From Nitrospirota bacterium (GTDB taxonomy: Bacteria > JACPQY01), in NCBI GenBank assembly GCA_016180645.1, contig JACPAV010000033.1, forward strand, positions 31,843-95,842: DNA of 64,000 nt, given 5' to 3'. Positions 17,075 through 24,045 of the stretch are shown here, piece after piece; position 1 is the first letter of the stretch, and each line of letters opens with the position of its first letter. Below the pieces are notes generated by a model. It was given only the letters and a program-made list of their open reading frames with translations. It did not search any database and had not been told where the DNA came from. Both the position numbers and the translations under genes were made by a program.

Positions 17075-17602
17075 TCATCTTGTGGTGTGTCGCACTCGCC
17101 TCGGTATCGCGGGCTTCCTGCCCGCCGAAATCGTCGCGAGTACGGCCGGCATCACGCCGGACCGCATCGCCTCGTACAGCACGATGCCGGCGGCGGTGGA
17201 GAGGTTGAGAGATCGTGCGGAAGGCCGAATGGGGATCCGATAGAAACGGTTGCGGAATTGCCGGTGGAGCGCGGACGGCAGCCCTTTTGATTCGCTTCCG
17301 AAAATCAGGAAGCTGTCGCGCTCGTACGGGGCGTTCCAAAATAGGGGCTTCGCTTTGGCGGAGAAGAACAGGAGCGAAGCATCGGTGGGCAGGGCACGGA
17401 GAAAGGCGTCGAAGTCTTTGTGATGCTGCCATCTGAGATTCGGCCAGTAGTCGAGCCCCGCGCGGCGGATTTCCTTCGATTCAATCCTGAAACCCAGCTT
17501 GCCGACAAGATGGAGCGTTGCGCCAACGGCAACGCACGTCCGCCCGATGTTTCCCGTGTTCCAGGGAATCTCGGGGTTGAGGAGAACGACGTTTAGGGGC
17601 AC
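17075..17602 (-). CDS. trmL: tRNA (cytidine/uridine-34 2'-O)-methyltransferase TrmL
   Basis: A SPOUT-class methyltransferase that 2'-O-methylates the wobble base of tRNA-Leu. Signature segments are NPEIPWNTGNIGRTC at the start, LIFGSESKGLP, and the knotted SAM site RIPIRPSARSLNLSTAAGIV. The family core (~150 residues) is complete. The final ~20 residues (SGVMPAVLATISAGRKPAIP and onward) are encoded inside a dispersed repeat that recurs at 59442-59486, so the native 3' end seems to have been replaced by repeat DNA. GTG start at 17602. Confidence 0.88.
   Translation of the reverse strand: MPLNVVLLNPEIPWNTGNIGRTCVAVGATLHLVGKLGFRIESKEIRRAGLDYWPNLRWQHHKDFDAFLRALPTDASLLFFSAKAKPLFWNAPYERDSFLIFGSESKGLPSALHRQFRNRFYRIPIRPSARSLNLSTAAGIVLYEAMRSGVMPAVLATISAGRKPAIPRRVRHTTR
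17120..17164. repeat. Dispersed GC-rich repeat inside the 3' end of trmL
   Basis: The core GAGTACGGCCGGCATCACG at 17138 onward, with the palindrome GGCGTGATGCCGGCC, recurs with one change at 59460-59486. Similarity extends ~20 bases upstream in both copies. Confidence 0.7.
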
Positions 17603-17620
17603 GGCCGTTGAGAAATTCCC

Positions 17621-17642
17621 GCAGGCTAAAGCCTGCGCCTAC
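17621..17642. repeat. Palindromic repeat of the GGCTAAAGCC type, copy 1
   Basis: GCAGGCTAAAGCCTGC followed by GCCTAC lies between trmL and the Nuo fusion. A second member (GCGGGCTAAAGCCCGC followed by GGCTAC) is at 39566-39587; the stem bases change together, preserving pairing. Confidence 0.75.
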
Positions 17643-17661
17643 CCATGACCTGCTTGGAGAC

Positions 17662-19383
17662 CTATCGGTCGATCTCGCCCAAGACGATGTCGAGCGAGCC
17701 GATGCAGGTGATCACGTCCGAGAGCAACCGGCCCTCCACCATCTTGGGAAGAATTTGGAGATTGATATAGGAAGGAGAACGAATGCGGAGCCTGTAGGGA
17801 ATGGCGCCGCCACTCCCGATGATCCCGAAACCGAGCTCACCCTTCGGATTCTCGATGCCGTGGTAGACCTCGATGCCCTCGGGACCGTGGTAGCCCTCCG
17901 AGGCGATCTTGAAATGGTGGATGAGCGCTTCCATTTCGGCGTACACACGGTCCCGCTTGGGAAGCGTCACGTTCGGGATGTCCGCCATGTACTCGCCTTG
18001 CGGTAGTTTCTCCAGACACTGACGGACGATCTGGAGGCTCTGTCGCATCTCCTCGACGCGGACGAGATAGCGCGAAAAGGCGTCCCCCTCGTAGGCGATC
18101 GGGACTTCGAAATCGAGATCGTTGTAGACCAGGTACGGTTTGGCTCGCCGCAGGTCGTACGGAACCCCAGAGCCTCGGAGGTTCGGCCCGGTCAGGCTGT
18201 AGGCCACGGCTTCCTCCTTGGAGATCACGCCCACATCGCGGGCGCGCTCCAGGAAGACTTTGTTTCCGGTGACCAGCCGGTCCAGCTCGTCGATCTTCGC
18301 AGGAAACTCGGCCAAGAATTTCCGGATCAAGGCCTCGGCTTCGGGCGTGAGGTCGCGCTCCACGCCGCCCGCCCTCGTGTAACTTGTGGTCATGCGGGTG
18401 CCGGTGATCTTCTCGAAAATGGTGTACAGCTCTTCACGATCGCGAAACGTCAGGAAGAAGACCGAAAGAGCTCCGAGATCGAGCAGGTGGGTTCCGATGC
18501 CGAGCAGATGGGCCGAAATCCGCGCGAGCTCGCAGCAGATTGTCCGGATGTACTGGGCCCGCGGCGGAGCCTCGACGCCCAGCAGTTTCTCCACGGCGAG
18601 GATGTACGCCACGTTGTTGGATAGAGGCGCCAGATAGTCAAGCCGGTCGGTGTAGGTGACGAACTGGGTGTGTGTTCGGTTTTCGGCCAACTTTTCGAAT
18701 CCTCGATGGAGGTAGCCCAGATCCGGAATGCACCGGAGCACGCGCTCGCCATCGAGTTCGAGAATGAGTCGAAGCACGCCGTGAGTCGCCGGATGGGAGG
18801 GCCCCATGTTCAGGATCATGATGTTGTCGCCTTCCCTCGGCTCGATCTGCCGAAGGCCGGGAAGCGGCACTTTGATGGATTCGTCTTTGGGCGGCAGTTT
18901 CTCCACGAGACCCTGCCCGTTGCTCTTGGACACTTTGTCCTGAATTTTCTGGATGGCGTAGATGAGGCCTTCCGGTCGGGGAGGGCACCCCGGAACGTAG
19001 ATGTCCACCGGGACGACTTTGTCGAGTCCCTGCACCACCGGATAGCTGTCGAACATCCCGCCCGTGCAGAGGCAGGTGCCCATGGCCACCACCCACTTCG
19101 GCTCGGGCATTTGTTCGTAGAGTTGGCGGACGGCGTTGGCCATCTTGTAGGTGAGAGTGCCGGCCACGATCATGAGGTCCGATTGGCGGGGGGAGAAGCG
19201 CAGGACTTCGGCGCCAAAACGCGAGACGTCAAATTTGGGCGCGAGCATGCCCATCATTTCGATGGCGCAGCAGGAAATGCCGATAGGGAGCGGCCAGAGG
19301 GAGTTCTTTCGGCCCCAGTTCCGCACTTCATCCAATCGAGTGAGGATGACTTCCGAGGGCTGGCCGGTCATTACTTCAGGCAT
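17662..19383 (-). CDS. NuoB-NuoD fusion, NADH-quinone oxidoreductase subunits
   Basis: 573 residues. Residues 1-~155 are NuoB with all ligands of cluster N2: Cys38-Cys39 in [10 protein letters not shown], Cys104 in MGTCLCTGG and Cys133 in [10 protein letters not shown]. After a ~30-residue linker, residues ~187-573 are NuoD ([37 protein letters not shown], ending [13 protein letters not shown]), including the quinone-site His and Tyr regions. NuoC is not present between them, unlike the known NuoBCD and NuoCD fusions. It has no NiFe-binding CxxC pairs, so it is not a group 4 hydrogenase. Its start overlaps the end of the NifU-domain gene by eight bases. No other nuo gene is in the window. Confidence 0.9.
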   Translation of the reverse strand: MPEVMTGQPSEVILTRLDEVRNWGRKNSLWPLPIGISCCAIEMMGMLAPKFDVSRFGAEVLRFSPRQSDLMIVAGTLTYKMANAVRQLYEQMPEPKWVVAMGTCLCTGGMFDSYPVVQGLDKVVPVDIYVPGCPPRPEGLIYAIQKIQDKVSKSNGQGLVEKLPPKDESIKVPLPGLRQIEPREGDNIMILNMGPSHPATHGVLRLILELDGERVLRCIPDLGYLHRGFEKLAENRTHTQFVTYTDRLDYLAPLSNNVAYILAVEKLLGVEAPPRAQYIRTICCELARISAHLLGIGTHLLDLGALSVFFLTFRDREELYTIFEKITGTRMTTSYTRAGGVERDLTPEAEALIRKFLAEFPAKIDELDRLVTGNKVFLERARDVGVISKEEAVAYSLTGPNLRGSGVPYDLRRAKPYLVYNDLDFEVPIAYEGDAFSRYLVRVEEMRQSLQIVRQCLEKLPQGEYMADIPNVTLPKRDRVYAEMEALIHHFKIASEGYHGPEGIEVYHGIENPKGELGFGIIGSGGAIPYRLRIRSPSYINLQILPKMVEGRLLSDVITCIGSLDIVLGEIDR

Positions 19384-19621
19384 GATTCTCCGCTCTGGGT
19401 TCGAGATTCACCACGCGGGTGACCTCCGGGATGTTTTCCTTGATGCTCTTCTCGATGGCGTATTGCAGCGTCATCCCGATGCTGGGGCACACCGTACACG
19501 CGCCTTGAAGCCGTATTTTCACTACACCGCCTTCTTCCACGGCAACGAGTTCGACATCGCCGCCGTCCATCTGCAGCGCCGGTCGGATCTTTTCGATCGC
19601 TGCCTGCACTTTGTCGAGCAT
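19376..19621 (-). CDS. NifU C-terminal-domain Fe-S scaffold protein
   Basis: An 81-residue single-domain NifU/Nfu protein that carries a labile Fe-S cluster between two subunits through CTVC. The start [20 protein letters not shown] is typical. ATG at 19621 is preferred over longer forms because GAAGGAGG lies six bases upstream and the extension is repeat-derived. The last eight bases overlap the start of the NuoB-NuoD gene, so translation is coupled; a dedicated role in loading the NuoB N2 cluster is a reasonable inference. Confidence 0.85.
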   Translation of the reverse strand: MLDKVQAAIEKIRPALQMDGGDVELVAVEEGGVVKIRLQGACTVCPSIGMTLQYAIEKSIKENIPEVTRVVNLEPRAENHA

Positions 19622-19694
19622 GGGGCCTCCTTCTCCCGCGGATGATGGGCACTTGCCGTTCCAGCGCCGCCCGTCCCTGGGACGGCTCTCCGTG

Positions 19695-19848
19695 GCGGCA
19701 AGTACCGCACCGTCCATGGCTGGAATCAGGACGACGGGACTCAGGCCCCCGGCAGAGGTTAGTCCCAAGCTCAAACCTCACTCGCCGTTGAAATGCCTCA
19801 CTATCCTGCTCGGCTTGGTGCGGCGAGTACCGCACCATCCATGGCTGG
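19695..19848. repeat. Pair of 29-bp direct repeats upstream of the NifU gene
   Basis: GCGGCAAGTACCGCACCGTC at 19695 onward and GCGGCGAGTACCGCACCATC at 19820 onward continue identically with CATGGCTGG; they differ at two of 29 positions. The 19622-19910 interval holds no convincing gene; its open frames are explained by these repeats. Confidence 0.7.
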
Positions 19849-19910
19849 CACCCCTTGACGGCGGAATAAGGGCCTAACTTGATGCTATCAACTGGGTCGC
19901 CCATGTCAAC

Positions 19911-20618
19911 CTACGGTCGGAGTGCGGATTTCAGGAAACCCGGTCGGTTGGAGATGATCCCTTTGCATCCGGCACGGAGTAGGGCCAGAGCTCGGTCGGG
20001 ATCGTCTACCGTGTAGGGCATCAAGAAATAGCTCGTGTCCGGCGCGGGCACCTTCTCGAAATTTTCATGGTAGGGGAGAACGATGTTGGCTCCGAGTGTT
20101 CGCGCCTTGGCGAAGGACCAATCCCAGTGATCATCCCCGGTGAGGACTCCGATCTCGCCGACCCAGCCCTTCGATCTTGCCAGGTCCAGAAACTTCGGTG
20201 AGAAGCAACTCAGGTAGAGGCGGAGGCGGGGCGCGTACGGCCGGACCGTCCGGAGGGTGGTTTCAACGAGGGGCTCGGGCTCCGGGGTTTCGGATTTCAT
20301 CTCAACGTCGACCACGGCACCGTCCGGCAGGATCGCGAGAACTTCGTCCAAAGTGGGGATCTTCTCTCCGGCGAAGGAGCGGTTGAAGCGGGATCCGGCG
20401 TCCAACGCCCGCAATTCCGCGAAGGTCATCGCGGTGAGCTTGCCCTCGCCGTTGGTGGTCCGCGATAGAAGTTCGTCGTGAAATACCATGAGGGCGCCAT
20501 CGCGGCTGAGTTGGACGTCCAGCTCCACGCCGTCGGCGCCGAGATCCATCGCGCGGCGGAAAGAGGGGATAGTGTTTTCCGGCGCTTCGAGCGGCGCGCC
20601 GCGGTGGCCGAGGATCAG
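19911..20618 (-). CDS. Glycerophosphodiester phosphodiesterase
   Basis: A GDPD-family enzyme that hydrolyses glycerophosphodiesters to glycerol-3-phosphate and an alcohol. The first catalytic motif HRGAPLEAPENT lies upstream of the first in-frame ATG (20549), so the ATG form would lack the active site. DGVELDVQLSRDGALMVFHD (metal and second His) and VDVEMKSE follow. No ATG, GTG or TTG occurs between the MetF stop and HRG; the frame continues without interruption, leaving CTG at 20618 or ATT at 20666 as starts. ATT 20666 is three bases from the upstream stop, compatible with coupled translation. No signal peptide, so probably cytoplasmic. Confidence 0.82.
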   Translation of the reverse strand: MILGHRGAPLEAPENTIPSFRRAMDLGADGVELDVQLSRDGALMVFHDELLSRTTNGEGKLTAMTFAELRALDAGSRFNRSFAGEKIPTLDEVLAILPDGAVVDVEMKSETPEPEPLVETTLRTVRPYAPRLRLYLSCFSPKFLDLARSKGWVGEIGVLTGDDHWDWSFAKARTLGANIVLPYHENFEKVPAPDTSYFLMPYTVDDPDRALALLRAGCKGIISNRPGFLKSALRP

Positions 20619-20668
20619 GGGAAGTTCGCCCGGAGCGAGCCGGCGGATGAAAGATTCGGCGGGAATCG

Positions 20669-21538
20669 CTAACCGGCCTTTTCGAGAATTTGAAGAGCGG
20701 CCTTGGCGCTCGACAGCGTCATGAGGTGAACGCCCGGGCTGTCCTTTTTGAAGGCCCGGAAAAGTTCGGCCGCGAGCTTGACGCCCTCCTTCCTGGGATT
20801 GGGCGACTTCTCAAGGCGATCGATCGTGTCCTGGGGGAGCTCGACGCCGGGGACCATCTGTGCCGCGCGCCGCGCACCCTCCGCGGATTTCAGGTACAGA
20901 ATGCCGGGGAGGATAGCCGCATGATTGAGGTACGCCGCCTGCCGCCTGAAACTCTCGTATTGGGCCAGGCTGAAGATCGGCTGCGTCTGGATGAATTTCG
21001 CACCGGCGGCCAGCTTGCGTTCGAGTTTCTTGATGTGGGGCTCGATATTGCCGACCGAAATATTGAGCGCGGCCCCGGCGAAGAAGCCGGTCGCGCCGCG
21101 GAGCTCGTGGCCGGAGAGATCCTTCCCGGAATTGAGCGTCTCAATGGTCTTCAAGAGGCGGATCGAATTCATCTCGAACACGCCTTTCGCTTCCTTCTGG
21201 TCGCCGAACACGACGCCATCGCCCGTGAGGGCCAGAACGGTCTTGATCCCATGCGCCCAGAGACCCAGGAGGTCGGCTTGGAGGGCGATCCGGTTGCGGT
21301 CGCGGCAGGTCAGTTGACAGATCGGTTCCACCCCTCCGCGCAGCACTTCCAGGGCCGCCGCCCAAGAGCTCATCCGCATGACGGCGAGTTGACAGTCTGT
21401 CAAGTTCACGGCGTGGACGTGCCCGCGGACCATCTCGACCCTTTGGCGGAGGACGGAGAGGTCCGCCCCTTTCGGGGGGGCGAACTCCGCGGTAACCACG
21501 AATTCGCCGGATTTCAGGGCTTCCTGGAAGGGCAACAT
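20669..21538 (-). CDS. metF: Methylenetetrahydrofolate reductase (MetF type)
   Basis: A TIM-barrel flavoprotein that interconverts methylene- and methyl-tetrahydrofolate; ~289 residues from ATG 21538 (MLPFQEALKSGEFVVTAEF). The N-terminal EFAPPKG, the segment LTCRDRN and the phosphate-binding LALTGDG are family marks. GAKFIQTQPIFSLAQYESF corresponds to the FxxTQxxFD region. The sequence resembles the short MetF of anaerobes and deltaproteobacteria more than the E. coli enzyme. The GDPD gene follows on the same strand. A TTG at 21595 could extend it but overlaps the divergent gene's promoter region. Confidence 0.82.
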   Translation of the reverse strand: MLPFQEALKSGEFVVTAEFAPPKGADLSVLRQRVEMVRGHVHAVNLTDCQLAVMRMSSWAAALEVLRGGVEPICQLTCRDRNRIALQADLLGLWAHGIKTVLALTGDGVVFGDQKEAKGVFEMNSIRLLKTIETLNSGKDLSGHELRGATGFFAGAALNISVGNIEPHIKKLERKLAAGAKFIQTQPIFSLAQYESFRRQAAYLNHAAILPGILYLKSAEGARRAAQMVPGVELPQDTIDRLEKSPNPRKEGVKLAAELFRAFKKDSPGVHLMTLSSAKAALQILEKAG

Positions 21539-21572
21539 GCCGAAATGACTTTTCCTCCTGCGTCCGATCCTA

Positions 21573-21578
21573 TATAAT
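21573..21578 (+). promoter_or_regulatory. TATAAT -10 element of the SRPBCC gene
   Basis: A perfect TATAAT lies 16 bases before the ATG at 21595. No good -35 is seen at 16-18 bp, and there is no ribosome-binding site, so a very short or leaderless transcript is possible. Confidence 0.4.
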
Positions 21579-21594
21579 AGTACGACTGCTTTCA

Positions 21595-22053
21595 ATGATT
21601 GAACTTACGGGAGAATCCAAGAAAACGGTTGAGATCGATGCGGACCCGGAGGACGTTTTCGCCCTCCTCACGAACTACCCGAAATCCGCCAAACACCTGC
21701 CAGGGGTGCGGAAATTTTCGAAGGTCAAACCCGATGTCTATCGATGGGAGTTCGAACCGAAGGGTCCCGGCAAGTACGCCATTGAGGTGGCGTACGAGAC
21801 GAAGTTTTCAACGGTCAAGAACAAGGAGGTACGCTGGCAGAGCATCCCGGGCTCCGGGAATGCCGAGGTTGAGGGGTCGTTCACCCTCGAACCCAAGGGG
21901 AAAGGAACACTGCTGACGCTGGAGCTCAACGTCGAATCCCAGTTGGACATCACGCGCCTGCTGAAGCTGGTCGCCCAGAAGATGGCGCGGGCCGAGCTGG
22001 AGAAGACGGTGTCCTCCTACCTGAGCAACCTCAAGGACGCTCTTGAAGCCTGA
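21595..22053 (+). CDS. SRPBCC / polyketide-cyclase-like protein
   Basis: A 152-residue START-like lipid-binding fold. The N-terminal KKTVEIDADPEDVFALLTNY is the typical first strand and helix, then VRWQSIPGSGNAEVEGSFTL and the long C-terminal helix. Members of this group bind hydrophobic ligands or act as cyclases; no ligand can be assigned. It is divergent from metF with about 55 bp between the starts. Confidence 0.75.
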   Translation: MIELTGESKKTVEIDADPEDVFALLTNYPKSAKHLPGVRKFSKVKPDVYRWEFEPKGPGKYAIEVAYETKFSTVKNKEVRWQSIPGSGNAEVEGSFTLEPKGKGTLLTLELNVESQLDITRLLKLVAQKMARAELEKTVSSYLSNLKDALEA

Positions 22054-22176
22054 GTCCTCCACCCATCCCGGAACAGAGGTCCCCCGGCTGAATCGCATGC
22101 GGCGCGGAATTCGCGCGGGCGGCGAATCTATCGGCCGCCGCCTTGAGCAGGCCCGGTGGGTTGGAGGTGGACCCTT

Positions 22177-22965
22177 GTGGCCGGATTGCCTTCGATCCTG
22201 AAGAGGCCCCGGGCCTTTCTCCTCGGGCTTGTGCCGCTCGTCGCGGTCGTATCCCTCGCGCAAGCAGATTCGCCTTTGAAATATCAACTTCTCGGATACC
22301 CGGCGGAGGAGGCCGTCCTCCTGGCCAACCACTCGGACCTCTACTACTTGGACCGCTATTTTGAGCTGAATCGGAACCGGCCCACGATGCTCCTTCGAGG
22401 GTTGGGGCATCCGCGTTTTGCGCCTTCGCTTCAGATCTACGGCATGCTTCTTCAGGTCCGCGGTGATGACGATGCGCAGAAGATCGTATCCGCGATCCTC
22501 AACTACATTTCGACGCTCCCGCAGCCGGGAAAGACCTACGCTTCGATCCGGACCTATTCGGAGCGGGTGGATCAGTTCGGGGAAGACATCCGCGACTGCA
22601 ACCGGGCGCACGGACTTCCGGTCACGCTCATCAAGGCGATTATCATCCAGGAGTCCACCGGGAATCCGATCGACGTTTCACGCGCGGGCGCCATGGGGCT
22701 GATGCAGCTCATGCCGGAGACGGCCCGCAAGATGGGGGTGCGGAATCCCTTCAATCCCAGGGAGAACATCTGCGGCGGCATCCGGTATTTCAAGGAAATG
22801 CTGGACCGGTTCAATTGGGATGTCACGCTGGCCCTCGCCGCGTACAACGCGGGCCCGGAAAAGGTGGTGGCCTACAACGGAGTTCCGCCGTATCGTGAGA
22901 CGCAGGGATACGTGCGCTCGGTGAAGTGGATCAAGAACTATCTGGATGCGTATGCGAGGAACTAG
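22177..22965 (+). CDS. Exported soluble lytic transglycosylase
   Basis: 262 residues from GTG 22177, chosen because GGAGGTGG ends six bases upstream. A signal peptide (RAFLLGLVPLVAVVSLAQA) precedes a ~100-residue unassigned part. The C-terminal SLT domain has the catalytic Glu159 in IIQESTGNP, then AGAMGLMQLMPETA, NICGGIRYFKEML and LALAAYNAGPEKV. It cleaves peptidoglycan glycan strands to 1,6-anhydromuropeptides in the periplasm. It is first in a tight operon with the beta-propeller protein (1 bp gap) and the OmpA protein, suggesting a shared role in cell-wall remodelling. Confidence 0.88.
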   Translation: MAGLPSILKRPRAFLLGLVPLVAVVSLAQADSPLKYQLLGYPAEEAVLLANHSDLYYLDRYFELNRNRPTMLLRGLGHPRFAPSLQIYGMLLQVRGDDDAQKIVSAILNYISTLPQPGKTYASIRTYSERVDQFGEDIRDCNRAHGLPVTLIKAIIIQESTGNPIDVSRAGAMGLMQLMPETARKMGVRNPFNPRENICGGIRYFKEMLDRFNWDVTLALAAYNAGPEKVVAYNGVPPYRETQGYVRSVKWIKNYLDAYARN

Positions 22966-22966
22966 A

Positions 22967-24028
22967 ATGGCGATCAGCTTTCAGCGGTCAGCGGTCAGCT
23001 TTGGGGTCGGACTGGTGGCGCTGCTGCTTCTTGGGGGCGTCGAAGCCAACGCTCAACTGTTGGATCCGCCGGAGGGGAAGGTCCACTGGAGGCAGGAAGC
23101 GGCAAGCGGACCGCCGCTCTCCGATGTAACACAGATCATCGCGGCAGAGGATTTGGCCGAGCCGAAATGGGCGCCGGGCATGCGGTACATCGGAGTGACG
23201 CGGAAGAACCGCCGGGGCCTGTGGGTGATCCGGCTGACCGACGGCAAAGTTCTCCGGATTTCGCCGGCGTACGGATCGGGTCGGGACTACGCCTTTTCCT
23301 TTGACGGCACGAAAATCATCTTCAACATCCGCGAGCCCAAGGACATGGCCGCCCTACACGATGGACCGCCGCATTGGACGTTCATGATCGTGGATCTGGA
23401 CAAGGAGAGGATCGACTACCGCGGACCGGTGGAAAAGGGCTTCCTTCATCTCTCCTGGTTTCGTCCCACCGAGTTCCAGACCGTGGTGAGGTACGATCGC
23501 ACGCTCGAGGTACGCCACTACATGTCATCCGATCGCGTTCCGGCCTTCGAAAAAGGGCGAATGCAGCGGTGGGGTGTGGTGGGTGTGACGGAGGCCGCGG
23601 GCACGCTTTGGAAAATGCGGGCCGACCACACGCGGCGCGGATACCGATTCGAACTTCCTCCCGATCTCTTGAATCCCAATCTTTCCCACAACCAGCGCGT
23701 CATCGCGGCTCAGAGCGATGAAGGTCGCGCCTACCTGATCGGTACGGCCACAGACTTCGTGGTGGATTTGGGCGAAGGGCAAAACGTCCGTTGGGGATGG
23801 TGGTATGACAAGGCCGTTTTCGAGCGGGTGCAGAAGGCCGGGGATGAGGTGGTTTCCTCGGAAATCATCCTGGCGGATCTGAAAAAATTGAAATCGTACA
23901 ATCTGACCCAGACGCCGGGAGTCATCGAGCGATATCCGGATCTATCGTTGAATCAGAAGTGGGTGACCTACGTGTCGCCGGAAGGCCTGTTTGTGGGCCG
24001 TGTTCCCCCTCTGGAGGGAAAGAAATAG
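22967..24028 (+). CDS. Exported TolB-like beta-propeller protein
   Basis: 353 residues from ATG 22967. The signal peptide is MAISFQRSAVSFGVGLVALL and on to ANAQ; its n-region is encoded by a 7-nt tandem array. The mature part has WD40/TolB-like repeats: PKWAPGMRYIGVTRKNRRGL, YAFSFDGTKIIFNIRE and YPDLSLNQKWVTYVS, where S-x-DG/NQ-x-W/K-I-x-(F/Y) recurs. No enzyme motif is seen. It probably binds a protein or peptidoglycan partner in the periplasm, working with the flanking transglycosylase and OmpA protein. Confidence 0.72.
   Translation: MAISFQRSAVSFGVGLVALLLLGGVEANAQLLDPPEGKVHWRQEAASGPPLSDVTQIIAAEDLAEPKWAPGMRYIGVTRKNRRGLWVIRLTDGKVLRISPAYGSGRDYAFSFDGTKIIFNIREPKDMAALHDGPPHWTFMIVDLDKERIDYRGPVEKGFLHLSWFRPTEFQTVVRYDRTLEVRHYMSSDRVPAFEKGRMQRWGVVGVTEAAGTLWKMRADHTRRGYRFELPPDLLNPNLSHNQRVIAAQSDEGRAYLIGTATDFVVDLGEGQNVRWGWWYDKAVFERVQKAGDEVVSSEIILADLKKLKSYNLTQTPGVIERYPDLSLNQKWVTYVSPEGLFVGRVPPLEGKK
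22976..23003 (+). repeat. Heptanucleotide array H1 (AGCNNTC family)
   Basis: Units AGCTTTC, AGCGGTC, AGCGGTC and AGCTTTG, in register at 7 nt. It begins seven bases after the ATG of the propeller gene and codes for part of the signal-peptide n-region. Confidence 0.8.
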
Positions 24029-24045
24029 AAGACCGGCAGAACGCA

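Noticed and set aside
17662..19383. Group 4 NiFe-hydrogenase large/small subunits
   Set aside because: The NuoD part has no N- or C-terminal CxxC pairs for NiFe; NuoB and NuoD signatures fit complex I.
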